A DNA stretch of 64,000 bases, taken from Bdellovibrionales bacterium CG10_big_fil_rev_8_21_14_0_10_45_34. GTDB taxonomy: Bacteria > Bdellovibrionota > Bdellovibrionia > Bdellovibrionales > 1-14-0-10-45-34. The translations under genes were made by a program, and so were the position numbers. This document shows positions 8,131 to 16,384 of the stretch, in pieces. Every line of letters begins with the position of its first letter. Within the stretch, counting starts at the first letter, position 1. The DNA lies in NCBI GenBank assembly GCA_002778785.1, contig PEZS01000011.1, forward strand, positions 124,001-188,000. Direction: 5' to 3'. Under the pieces are notes generated by a model. It was not told where the DNA came from and searched no databases. It worked only from the letters and a program-made list of their open reading frames with translations.

Positions 8131-9804
8131 GGGGGAGATGGCGAATTGGAGAGCGGCTTCTTTGGTGAGAATTTTGCCTTCGAGTTGAAGCATCCAGATT
8201 TCGTGGAGTGTCTCACCGAGTTTCGACCCTTTTAAGCCTAACGCCATCAAGTCGTTTCCGCGAACCAACGGCTCTGGCGCGTAAAAACTGCTATCTAGTT
8301 CGCCAGTTTGTAGGCCACTCCTGTGTTCGTCGCCTCGTTGGCCGACTCCCTGTTCGAAAACCGTTTCATTGTTTTTTTGTTTGGCAGCCGTTCCGTCGGC
8401 ACCTTGTTCGCCAGATCTTTTATTACTTCGACGTCGAAGATTTTGTTTCTCATTTTCAGCATTAGCCAACTTCAGTTTCCCTTGCCAAGCTTCCAGAGTA
8501 ACAAAAATATCCTCCCACCTTTGGGTACTATCGCATTCAGAATTCACTTGCCGACCCTTCGTAGCCGATGAATCATCAAATGATGAAGTGTGAACACTCT
8601 CAAGTGCATCCGCAACAATAGTAAGCCATTGACTAAAAATCACGAAACTCTCTTGAAAAGTGATTTCGCGAAACCAACCCAGACGCGGAACATCCCCGTT
8701 GAAAACTTGCGCATACCACTGCCGCATCTCAATTATTTCTTTTTGAGTTTGAAGTGAAAGTCTCAGCTTTCCTAAATGCGACTTGTCGAACTGAAAACCC
8801 AAAAATTCAAAAAGGCACCAAAAAGCCAAGGACTCTACATCGCGAAAGCGCTGTCGCGCGCAGTACGCTTTGAAGACTTCATCAGAAACTTTCGCACCAA
8901 GGCCCAAGTCAGACACGACCAAATTTGATTTAGCAATGCCCAATTCATTGCTGGAACGGGTGGGTTTAGTCCCAGGTGATAACTCCGAATCATTGGGTTT
9001 TATGACAGATGATTCTTCCAAGCGGTTAAGGTTTTTGGCAGATGATGCATCTGAGAAGTTATTCTTTGGTGATTGTAACCCGGCAGCTTGAAAAATCTCC
9101 GCTACCCAGCCCAGTCGTTGAACAAGCTGCACGGCCTTCATAACGTCGTGCCCGAGCAATAATTTCTTCATTTCCTCGGTCATGCGTTCTTGAGAAACGC
9201 CTTTAAATACTTCGCCCTGTTCGCGCAGAGAGAGATGTTCGATTGCCTTTAAAGTTTCACTTTCAATTTCAAACCCCAGCTGACTTACAAAACGCACGGC
9301 CCTCAGAAGTCTCAGTCGATCTTCGTTAAACCTTTCTTCTGAAGTGCCAATGGCACGAATTATTTTCTTCTCTAAGTCTCGCTTTCCACCAATGGGATCG
9401 ACTAAAGTGTCGGTGAACGGATCAAAATAGAGTGCATTCATCGAAAAATCCCGCCGAGCAGCATCTTCTTCAAGAGAGCCGTACTCGACGACACTTGGCC
9501 TTCTAAAATCTTTATAGCCACTTTCTTTTCGAAACGTCGCGACTTCAAATGATTCGCCTTCTTCGACAACAAGGATGATACCAAACGCTTTACCTACGGG
9601 ACGGGTGTCGCTAAACACTTTCTCTACCTCATCGGGCTGCGCGTTCGTAACAATATCGACATCTTTAATCTTGCGACCAAGAAGGGCGTCTCGCACACAT
9701 CCGCCCACAAAGTAAGCTTCGAAACCCGAGTCTGCCAGATTACGAACTATGCTATGTGCAACCGGAAACAGTGAGAGAATCTTGTGACGATCTATTGAAG
9801 ACAT
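8128..9804 (-). CDS. cca: CCA tRNA nucleotidyltransferase-like (class II) with low-complexity insertions
   Basis: Adds or repairs the 3' CCA of tRNA, or is a close polyA-polymerase relative. The head domain shows GGCVRDALLG and the catalytic D48/D50 (KDVDIVT), then RRDFSMNALYFDP and the RNA-binding RFNEDRLRLLRAVRF block. At 558 residues it is longer than usual (about 400-450) because of Ser/Asn-rich insertions near residues 245-310 and a charged one near 465-520 (QNLRRRSNKRSGEQGAD). ATG at 9804 is chosen over GTG 9813 because AAGGTG lies just upstream. A second family member, PcnB-like, is encoded at 18069-19271, so the two presumably divide CCA addition and polyadenylation; that split is inferred. 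Confidence 0.85.
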   Translation of the reverse strand: MSSIDRHKILSLFPVAHSIVRNLADSGFEAYFVGGCVRDALLGRKIKDVDIVTNAQPDEVEKVFSDTRPVGKAFGIILVVEEGESFEVATFRKESGYKDFRRPSVVEYGSLEEDAARRDFSMNALYFDPFTDTLVDPIGGKRDLEKKIIRAIGTSEERFNEDRLRLLRAVRFVSQLGFEIESETLKAIEHLSLREQGEVFKGVSQERMTEEMKKLLLGHDVMKAVQLVQRLGWVAEIFQAAGLQSPKNNFSDASSAKNLNRLEESSVIKPNDSELSPGTKPTRSSNELGIAKSNLVVSDLGLGAKVSDEVFKAYCARQRFRDVESLAFWCLFEFLGFQFDKSHLGKLRLSLQTQKEIIEMRQWYAQVFNGDVPRLGWFREITFQESFVIFSQWLTIVADALESVHTSSFDDSSATKGRQVNSECDSTQRWEDIFVTLEAWQGKLKLANAENEKQNLRRRSNKRSGEQGADGTAAKQKNNETVFEQGVGQRGDEHRSGLQTGELDSSFYAPEPLVRGNDLMALGLKGSKLGETLHEIWMLQLEGKILTKEAALQFAISP

Positions 9805-9849
9805 CAAAAACACCTTTTTGATTACCGCTACAAAACAGAAGGAGCAAAA

Positions 9850-9924
9850 ATGGCGTGCATCAAGGCCAGTAGGTACAAATTTATCAAGGAGAAAACTCTA
9901 AAGAACCTGTGTGCCCTCAAGTAG
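9850..9924 (+). CDS. Candidate 24-residue basic small ORF
   Basis: ATG at 9850 has AAGGAG five bases upstream and opens a 24-codon frame (MACIKASRYKFIKEKTLKNL, then CALK). It is Lys-rich and ends over the 3' end of speB on the other strand. It lies in an otherwise empty gap between two minus-strand genes. Only the ribosome binding site supports it, and chance is quite possible. Confidence 0.2.
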   Translation: MACIKASRYKFIKEKTLKNLCALK

Positions 9925-10852
9925 ACTCCGCCATTAAACAGAGCATCTCAAACATAACGTCAACTCCGACGAGAGTTGTTAGGTCGGCATGATCGTACGG
10001 AGGAGAAATTTCTACGATGTCGCCTCCGACAAGATTCTTAACTTTCAAGCTTCGCAGAATTCTTTGCACTTCGTAGGTCGTCAGCCCGCCCACAACGGGC
10101 GTACCCGTGCCGGGTGCATACACGGGGTCTAAGCAGTCCACGTCAAACGTTATATAGGTCGGCAAATCAACAAAAGTGGGCAAACTGGCCAGCACAGATG
10201 ACAAATTCTGGTCGCGTATGTCATCTATAGTAAGGCCGCGCAGTCCATGTTTTGTCACAAATTCTTTGTCTTCGCCCCCTGCAAGTGGGCCCCGAAGCCC
10301 AATCTGAAAGGATTTTTTGGGATCGATCAATCCCTCTTCGATGGCATGTCTTAAGAATGATCCATGGTGATACTCTTGCTCCCATGCGGCCGGGTAAGTA
10401 TCGAGATGGGCATCAAAATGAATCAAACACAGCGGCGACTTCATCTTTTTTTTGACGGCCCTTAAAAGTGGAAGCGTGACCGAGTGATCTCCTCCCACGG
10501 CGACAAACTTTTTACCGCTATCAACAACTTTACCCACATACTTTTCGATGCGATCATAGGTGGACTTCAAATCCACAGGAACTACCGGGCAATCCCCAAC
10601 ATCTGCAATCCTGAGCGTTTTAAAAAGATCAACCTCTCGGCTCCAGTGATAAGCACGCCCTAAAGACGAAAGTTCTCTCACTTTTGTCGGCGCAAACCTG
10701 GCCCCCGGCCTGTAAGAGAGACCGCCGTCAAAAGGGACTCCAAAAAGAGCTACATCAAAGTTTTCATCAATCGATACATGGGGAAGTCTAAAAAAAGTTT
10801 TCACCCCGGCAAAACGCGGAAGATCTCGTCCGCTCATTGGCTTAAATTCCAT
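9917..10852 (-). CDS. speB: Agmatinase/arginase-family ureohydrolase
   Basis: Binuclear manganese ureohydrolase, most likely agmatinase (agmatine to putrescine plus urea). The metal ligands are all present: GGDHSVT, HFDAHLDTYP and TFDVDCLDPVYAPGTGTP. The last matches the agmatinase pattern more closely than arginase. The N-terminal DGGLSYRPGARFAPTKVREL is also a family mark. 311 residues is normal. The substrate (agmatine, guanidinobutyrate or another guanidine compound) cannot be fixed from these motifs. It lies upstream of the CCA gene on the same strand, with a gap of about 110 bp. Confidence 0.88.
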   Translation of the reverse strand: MEFKPMSGRDLPRFAGVKTFFRLPHVSIDENFDVALFGVPFDGGLSYRPGARFAPTKVRELSSLGRAYHWSREVDLFKTLRIADVGDCPVVPVDLKSTYDRIEKYVGKVVDSGKKFVAVGGDHSVTLPLLRAVKKKMKSPLCLIHFDAHLDTYPAAWEQEYHHGSFLRHAIEEGLIDPKKSFQIGLRGPLAGGEDKEFVTKHGLRGLTIDDIRDQNLSSVLASLPTFVDLPTYITFDVDCLDPVYAPGTGTPVVGGLTTYEVQRILRSLKVKNLVGGDIVEISPPYDHADLTTLVGVDVMFEMLCLMAEST

Positions 10853-11114
10853 ATTTCATCTCACTCCCTCAAACGATATTCGAACACTGAGTCTTTCGCC
10901 AAAGCTTACAAAATAAAACACACCTTTGCACTGTTTTGCGTGGATTGGCTCACCCAGCTCTCGTAGCCCCCAACCCCTTGAAACTCGCGAACTTATAGTC
11001 ATTGAAATAGCAATATAGCTTTCAGAGGGGCTTTTCTTCTAATCTAGCTACTGAAGCGCTACGCCATTTATAAAAAGTTTGTTCCTCTGGTTCGAGTATT
11101 TCAGTTATTTTAGT

Positions 11115-13337
11115 ATGGTGCAAAAACAACTAATGAAATGGTATTCAGCGAACAAGCGCCCTCTTCCTTGGAGAGAAACCCTAGAGCCCTACGCCATTTG
11201 GATCTCTGAGGTGATGTTACAACAGACAACAAGTGAGGCCGTGCGCCAGTTTTATTCTAAATTTCTTGAAAGATTTCCAACTGTTGAAAGCCTTGCACAA
11301 GCACCTCTTGAGGACGTTTATGAACTTTGGGCGGGCCTAGGCTACTACTCACGGGCTAGAAATTTACACAAAGCCGCTCAGATTCTGGCCCATAGGGGAT
11401 TTCCAAATAATTACCAAGAACTACTCGAACTACCTGGCTTTGGCCCTTACACGAGCCGAGCAGTCAGCAGCATCGCGTTCAATGAGAATGTAGGAGTTGT
11501 CGACGGCAACACCATACGAGTGCTCAGTCGATGGCATGCAAAGAAGATTAAATGGTGGACCACGCCCGGGCGAAAAGCTGTGCAAGAACTTGCTGACAGT
11601 TTTGTTTCCGGCAACGACGCACGCTCACTTAACCCTGCGCTGATGGAACTTGGAGCTTTAATATGCAGCCCCACAAAGCCCAAATGCACGCTTTGCCCTC
11701 TGGTATCTAGTTGCGCAGCCAACCAAAAGGATATGGTCGACAAGCTGCCTCTAAAAAAAGTAAAACCGACCCAAGAGCTTTGGATCTGGAAGCCAGAAAT
11801 CACTCTCTCGCCAAAAGGACTCTTTTTGACAAGAGCTCACACGACTCCGTTTCTTAAAAATCATTGGTCACTTCCAGGAAAGGCAGAGATCGTGAAAGTA
11901 GCGCCTAAGGCTTTCGCAATAAAACATACAATTACAAAACATCAAATCTACGTTGTGCCAAAAATGAAGCCCTTTCCTTTTTTAGCAAATAAATTTGGAA
12001 ATGATTCTCGAAGAAATTCAACCCGGCATGTCTCTGTAAATACTAAGTGCGCTTTGGCTAGTCTCAATACAAATACAAATACAAATACAAATACAAATGC
12101 AAATGCAAATGCAAATTCGAATGCAGACGCAGATACAAACTCATTTTCAGACTCTGCGACGCAGATCTGGGTTCCGCTAAATCAAGTTAAAAGAATAGCA
12201 CCGTCCTCTCTTATTACGAAAATACTAAAGAACTCCGGGCTTGTAGTGGCTCTTTTTGGTCTCTTAATGGGATGCCAAATCGCAAAGAAAATGGAGACTT
12301 CCAGCGCTACTGACCCCGCCCTTGATCGACTCCAGCAGGAGCAAATCTTTGGAACATTGAAAAACCACAATCTAAAACTCATACACACTTTGCCGATTGA
12401 GGTTCAAAAGATTGCGAAGAAAGATGACGACTCACTCTTCGTTTTAGCACTTTCAGATTCGATGCGGCTTGCACGGCTAAGCGGTAGCGACCCCGACGTA
12501 AAAAAACAAGAAATCTACGAATATCAAATAAAGGACTCAAAATTCTCTCAGACAAGTTTTCATTCCAGTCAAATCATTGATTTTGTCAGTCATCCGCAAG
12601 AATCAGAACTGCTCTATGTTTCAGATGCGGAAGAGCGGGTGCGCAATCTTTCTCTTAAGAAATGGCTAAAGAAGAATCAGCAGTCTACTCAAGTAGAAGC
12701 CAATTCTTGCGCGGGCGGATTTGATATTTTTAAACGAAATTTAACCTCTCCAAAGATTCAAAACCTTACAAAAAGAAATGGGCTCGAGACTTTGCCAGCA
12801 TTTACAAAGAATTTCAATTGCTGGGCTGAGTGTATGACAAGAGAAACCACTTCTTGGCGTATCGTTTGCCAAAGCAACTCCCAGAAGCCTGTTTCGTTTC
12901 AACTCTCGGGCCATCCTAAGTTTGTTTCTGGCAGTCAAAATGAAGATGCTCTTGTTTGGGTTCTCGCCGAAAAACCGAACACCCTCTTCATGGCTCGATC
13001 GGCCAGTTTTTCGGCTTCTGCAAAAAAATCCAAAGAAAGTGCCATTATCGAATTGGAACTCGACGGAGTCATTCGAGACATTGGCTCTACAGCAGCTGGA
13101 GAATTGCTTGTCACCTATCAAGATGGCGAAGACTACACGCTCGTATCGTTCAGCAAAGGTTGTGCAAAAAAGGCTCGAGCCTTCGGACTCCCTTCAAAAC
13201 TGTGGACTTACCGTTCGTTTCAAGACGAGTTTATTTTAGCACTCCCGCAAAACGGCAAAACAGACATATACCTCTTGTCCAAACCTACCTTTGGAGAGTG
13301 CGACAAATCTCTCTACGAGCAAGCCTTCGGTCTATAA
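11115..13337 (+). CDS. mutY: MutY adenine DNA glycosylase fused in frame to a lipoprotein-like sequence
   Basis: Residues 1 to about 375 are MutY, which removes adenine opposite 8-oxoguanine. Seen are the catalytic Glu in ISEVMLQQT, the helix-hairpin-helix LPGFGPYTSRAV, the Asp in VVDGNTIRVLSR, the 4Fe-4S cysteines C-x6-C-x2-C-x5-C (CSPTKPKCTLCPLVSSC) and a NUDIX-like C-terminal region ending WVPLNQVKRIAPSSLITKIL. ATG 11115 is preferred to TTG 11079. The frame does not stop there: it runs on through LKNSGLVVALFGLLMGC, a textbook lipoprotein signal and lipobox, into about 355 further residues of unknown fold. No ATG/GTG/TTG with a usable ribosome site precedes that signal. A hexanucleotide repeat inserts Asn-Thr/Asn-Ala pairs in the C-terminal domain. 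Confidence 0.85.
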   Translation: MVQKQLMKWYSANKRPLPWRETLEPYAIWISEVMLQQTTSEAVRQFYSKFLERFPTVESLAQAPLEDVYELWAGLGYYSRARNLHKAAQILAHRGFPNNYQELLELPGFGPYTSRAVSSIAFNENVGVVDGNTIRVLSRWHAKKIKWWTTPGRKAVQELADSFVSGNDARSLNPALMELGALICSPTKPKCTLCPLVSSCAANQKDMVDKLPLKKVKPTQELWIWKPEITLSPKGLFLTRAHTTPFLKNHWSLPGKAEIVKVAPKAFAIKHTITKHQIYVVPKMKPFPFLANKFGNDSRRNSTRHVSVNTKCALASLNTNTNTNTNTNANANANSNADADTNSFSDSATQIWVPLNQVKRIAPSSLITKILKNSGLVVALFGLLMGCQIAKKMETSSATDPALDRLQQEQIFGTLKNHNLKLIHTLPIEVQKIAKKDDDSLFVLALSDSMRLARLSGSDPDVKKQEIYEYQIKDSKFSQTSFHSSQIIDFVSHPQESELLYVSDAEERVRNLSLKKWLKKNQQSTQVEANSCAGGFDIFKRNLTSPKIQNLTKRNGLETLPAFTKNFNCWAECMTRETTSWRIVCQSNSQKPVSFQLSGHPKFVSGSQNEDALVWVLAEKPNTLFMARSASFSASAKKSKESAIIELELDGVIRDIGSTAAGELLVTYQDGEDYTLVSFSKGCAKKARAFGLPSKLWTYRSFQDEFILALPQNGKTDIYLLSKPTFGECDKSLYEQAFGL
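12067..12114 (+). repeat. Hexanucleotide microsatellite inside mutY
   Basis: Five ATACAA units followed by three ATGCAA units, decaying over the next 24 bases. In frame it encodes alternating Asn-Thr and Asn-Ala. Six-base units keep the reading frame, so slippage changes linker length rather than switching the gene off. Confidence 0.95.
12213..13337 (+). other. Lipoprotein moiety of the mutY fusion frame
   Basis: Starting around TKILKNSG the sequence has a positively charged n-region, a hydrophobic core and the lipobox LMGC (Cys codon at 12273). It is followed by a secreted-type domain with scattered Cys and recurring short strand-like segments such as SLFVLALSDSMRLARL and GELLVTYQDGEDYTLV, suggestive of beta-rich repeats. 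A separate protein would need a non-standard start such as ATT 12213; the only ATG (12267) leaves no signal peptide. What is translated in the cell is unknown. Confidence 0.55.
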
Positions 13338-13465
13338 AACGGGACTAAAATTAGTCCGCCTGGCTGTGAGTAAGAGTAGGTATTGCTAGACCTCTTAAGG
13401 GGCAATATCCTAAAACCAACGGCGGCAAATGATTTCGCAAAACATAAAGTGGAGCCCAGCAAGTC

Positions 13466-14176
13466 ATGTCAGAACACCTTCCCCTCGTAGTTTTAGGGTG
13501 CCTCACGCTTTCAGTAGCACTAGTTGCCTCTACGAAAGGCACAGTGCGCGCCGAACTACAGAAGACCTCGCAAAAAGTCTCCGCGAAGATCGCAGAAAAC
13601 CCTGAGTTACTGAGAATTGATATTGACGAAAATGTTTATTTTTCAGGCGCGGCAACCATGAACTGGAGAGCGCTATCACGAGACTCCGAGAAGTTAACCC
13701 TGCGTAAAACATCAGCCTCCGAGACACTCGACAATGTTAAAGAGCCTTCCGCGGAGAGGTTTGATGAAACTTTACAAAACGACAACAAAATCAAAGTCAG
13801 CGCTGATGAAATTTTGGAAAACGACAGCATCAAAGTGAATGATGGTGAGACTTCTTTAGGACTTTTAACACTGGAGTGGAAGCAGACGGGTAATGGAATA
13901 TCTATCGATAAGTTTGTTTCGTCGTGGATGAAGGATTACCCCAAATTTGGTTATCAAATCGAAGAGTCCAAAGTGTTTGGCCTTCTCAATGAAAAAGCTC
14001 ACTTTCTAGAACTCACCAAAAAGAACTCCGAAACTCGTCTTAGCCAATACGTGCTTAAAAAAAACTCACACCGTTTTGTTTTTACCTGCGTCTCCCAAAA
14101 AAGCCAGTGGGCGACCCTTCGTAAAGAATGCCACCGACTTATTATGTCGCTAAAATCGACTGAAACCCCGCACTAG
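13466..14176 (+). CDS. Secreted or periplasmic protein of unknown function
   Basis: 236 residues with an N-terminal hydrophobic stretch (about residues 5-22, LPLVVLGCLTLSVALVAS) that reads as a signal peptide or anchor, although positive charge before it is poor. The middle is acidic, with short repeated phrases (ENDSIKVND, DETLQNDNKIKV). The C-terminal half, with TLEWKQTGNG, VLKKNSHRFVFTCVSQ and a closing CHRLIMSLK helix, has the general look of small periplasmic proteins with one alpha/beta domain. It starts about 130 bp after the mutY fusion on the same strand and may share its transcript. Function not recognised. Confidence 0.65.
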   Translation: MSEHLPLVVLGCLTLSVALVASTKGTVRAELQKTSQKVSAKIAENPELLRIDIDENVYFSGAATMNWRALSRDSEKLTLRKTSASETLDNVKEPSAERFDETLQNDNKIKVSADEILENDSIKVNDGETSLGLLTLEWKQTGNGISIDKFVSSWMKDYPKFGYQIEESKVFGLLNEKAHFLELTKKNSETRLSQYVLKKNSHRFVFTCVSQKSQWATLRKECHRLIMSLKSTETPH

Positions 14177-14311
14177 CAAACGTCATTGCCACTTCGTTAA
14201 ATGTAGAGCGGAAATGTATTTCAATAAACAGCAAGGCGCGACGCGGAGGCACAGCTAAATTACGTGCAACGTCACACTTCGTTGGCAAAGCATCAATACC
14301 ATTGTCCTCGA

Positions 14312-16141
14312 CTAGCGGAAAAGGCTTCGAATCGCTCCGGTGATCTTTGAAATAATCGATCCGTCTTTTGAAGAGCTTGCAGACTTCGCCGCATGACGAT
14401 GAGAAGAGCTTCGAGATTTGGCTCTGTAACTCTGACCTTTTCGTTGTTGATTATTATCCTTAGATTTTTGCGCCTCGCCGCTAGAGCCCCGTTGTGTAAG
14501 AGTGTCTCGTTGACGATTTCTTCTATCGGATCGCCGCGCGTCGGAACGCGGCGGAGACGAGGTGCCCCTGGAGTGTTGGCCTGCGCCCGTTACCGGCGCT
14601 CCACCTGCACTACTCGCTTCGTGATGCGTTCCATCTCTACGAGGGCCCCGAGCCCTTGGAGACCTTTCATAAGAGCCTCCTTCGGCAGCCTCTCGATCAC
14701 TACCTGCACGCGGCGGCCGAGCTCCTCTTTGGGTGGAGCGTCTCGAACTATCGCGACCCTTGCCATTTCCTCCGCGACCAGCGCCCGGAAAGGGCTGAGT
14801 CGGCATGCGACTTCGCTTATCTCTAAGATCTCGATCTTGCGGAAAGGGCTCAAACTTTTCAACGAGTTCGCCCTCTTCTATCCAGCCGACTTTTAGCGGA
14901 GATTTTAAATAGGTCTCAATTCTTTGAAGGGCTTCAACGTCGCGATCGCCAACCAAACTAACGGCAGCACCTTGTTCTTCGGCGCGCCCAGTTCTGCCAA
15001 TTCTGTGCACGTAGTTTTCAGCGTCATCGGGCAAATCATAATTGATAACAAGATCAACGCCTTTAATATCAAGGCCCCTAGCTGCAAGGTCCGTCGCTAC
15101 TAAAATATTTCTACCTGATTGGGTTTTGAACTGCTCGAGCACGCGATTTCTCTGAGCCTGAGTTAATAGACTTGAAATGCCAACAGCGGCAAATCCGTTG
15201 CTGCTGAGAAATTGCGCCAATCTCGGCACATTATGTTTAAAATTAGAAAAGATAATACACTGCTCTGGGCTTTGCCTTTTTAAAATAGAAAGAAGCACGC
15301 GAGGCTTTTCATCGTGACCGATGTGCAAGATCTCATCTGCCACGTTCTCTGCTTTGACTTCGTCTTTGCTCAAGTTAAGTTCAACGGGGTTTGCTTCAAA
15401 TTCGTAAGCAATGTATTGAACTTCAAAATTAAGAGTCGCGCTGAAGACGAGAAACTGTCTCTCTCGGGGAATTCGCTGAAGCAAAAATCTCATATCGTCT
15501 TTAAAGCCCATATCAAACATGCGATCAGCTTCATCAAAGACAACTGCGCGGACGCGCTTTGGGTTAAAGTCGTGTGACTTGTAAAGATCAATAATTCTGC
15601 CCGGCGTGCCAATCACAAACTCTGCACCCGCCTGGAGTCTTTCTTTTTGAGGTTCGTAAGCCATTCCGCCATAAAGCACAGCCGCAGAAAGGGAGCTCTC
15701 GCCTTTGAGACTTTGAAATGCTTCGCTGACTTGTTCGGCCAACTCGCGCGTTGGCACCAACACCAGCACGCGGTCCCCGTGAGTCCAATGATCAAAGAGT
15801 CTCAGAGAAAGCGGACCACTCTTTATCTCGGCAGTTTCGGAACTTGCTTGAACCAATCCATTTTTGGGAGCGGCTTCATCTGTAGCACTCGCCATAGCAG
15901 CTGAACTTTCAACAGCTTTAGTATGGAGAGCTGTCGCTTCCATCGACCTTAAAACCCTGTCGATGAGCGGAACCAAAAAGGCGGCTGTCTTGCCCGTTCC
16001 TGTCTGCGCTAGGCCGCTGATGTCTTTTCCTTCAAGAGCTAAAGGTATCGCAGCCTCCTGAATGGGAGTGCATTCTTTATATCCTAGCTTCTGGGTGGAT
16101 TGAAGGAGAGTAGGATGAAGCTCAAATTGCCCGAAATTCAA
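14312..16141 (-). CDS. DEAD-box ATP-dependent RNA helicase with basic C-terminal tail
   Basis: Unwinds RNA structures in the cytoplasm. All core motifs are visible: Q motif (GYKECTPIQ), motif I AQTGTGKT, Ia PTRELAEQ, Ib TPGRI, II DEAD, III SAT, IV IIFSNFKH, V ATDLAARGLDI and VI HRIGRTGRA. Between motifs I and Ia is an Ala/Ser-rich insert of about 45 residues, unusual for RhlE/CsdA types. The core ends near residue 420. The rest (about 190 residues) is Arg/Gly/Ser-rich, likely disordered and RNA-binding as in RhlE. 609 residues. Assigning RhlE, RhlB or CsdA from sequence alone is not safe. It diverges from the flavin reductase gene across a 240-bp gap. Confidence 0.95.
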   Translation of the reverse strand: MNFGQFELHPTLLQSTQKLGYKECTPIQEAAIPLALEGKDISGLAQTGTGKTAAFLVPLIDRVLRSMEATALHTKAVESSAAMASATDEAAPKNGLVQASSETAEIKSGPLSLRLFDHWTHGDRVLVLVPTRELAEQVSEAFQSLKGESSLSAAVLYGGMAYEPQKERLQAGAEFVIGTPGRIIDLYKSHDFNPKRVRAVVFDEADRMFDMGFKDDMRFLLQRIPRERQFLVFSATLNFEVQYIAYEFEANPVELNLSKDEVKAENVADEILHIGHDEKPRVLLSILKRQSPEQCIIFSNFKHNVPRLAQFLSSNGFAAVGISSLLTQAQRNRVLEQFKTQSGRNILVATDLAARGLDIKGVDLVINYDLPDDAENYVHRIGRTGRAEEQGAAVSLVGDRDVEALQRIETYLKSPLKVGWIEEGELVEKFEPFPQDRDLRDKRSRMPTQPFPGAGRGGNGKGRDSSRRSTQRGARPPRAGSDREAAEGGSYERSPRARGPRRDGTHHEASSAGGAPVTGAGQHSRGTSSPPRSDARRSDRRNRQRDTLTQRGSSGEAQKSKDNNQQRKGQSYRAKSRSSSHRHAAKSASSSKDGSIISKITGAIRSLFR

Positions 16142-16316
16142 TGGATGTCCTCACAGCATTTACAACATGATGCATTGCAGTTTTATATCTATGGCTCCTA
16201 CCTTTGTCAAAAGGCAATAACATGAACCAAGCCGTCGTAAAGTTCTTTTTGCCTACCGGGGCCTCGTTGCGTTCTACTATTAAGGGTAGCTTTTGAAGCC
16301 TCTAAGCTGATCCCAT

Positions 16317-16338
16317 GTTCAAAAATAGATTTTTGAAC
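16317..16338. promoter_or_regulatory. 22-bp near-perfect palindrome, possible operator
   Basis: Two 10-base arms (left GTTCAAAAAT, right ATTTTTGAAC) are separated by two bases. It lies 46 bp before the flavin reductase start and about 175 bp before the helicase start, in their divergent promoter region. The symmetry and lack of a T-run fit a dimeric regulator's site better than a terminator. No regulator gene is adjacent. Confidence 0.45.
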
Positions 16339-16384
16339 GATTTAGCCGACTCTGCGCCTCTGACGCAGCTTTTGCGAGGAGCAA

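Noticed and set aside
8208-8593. Plus-strand frames of 74-85 codons opposite the CCA gene
   Set aside because: They lie over the low-complexity insertion of the CCA gene, whose biased codons leave the opposite strand open by chance. No ribosome site or protein family.
14393-14896. 167-codon plus-strand frame
   Set aside because: Antisense to the Arg/Gly/Ser-rich tail of the DEAD helicase; the same compositional bias explains it, and the helicase frame is certain.
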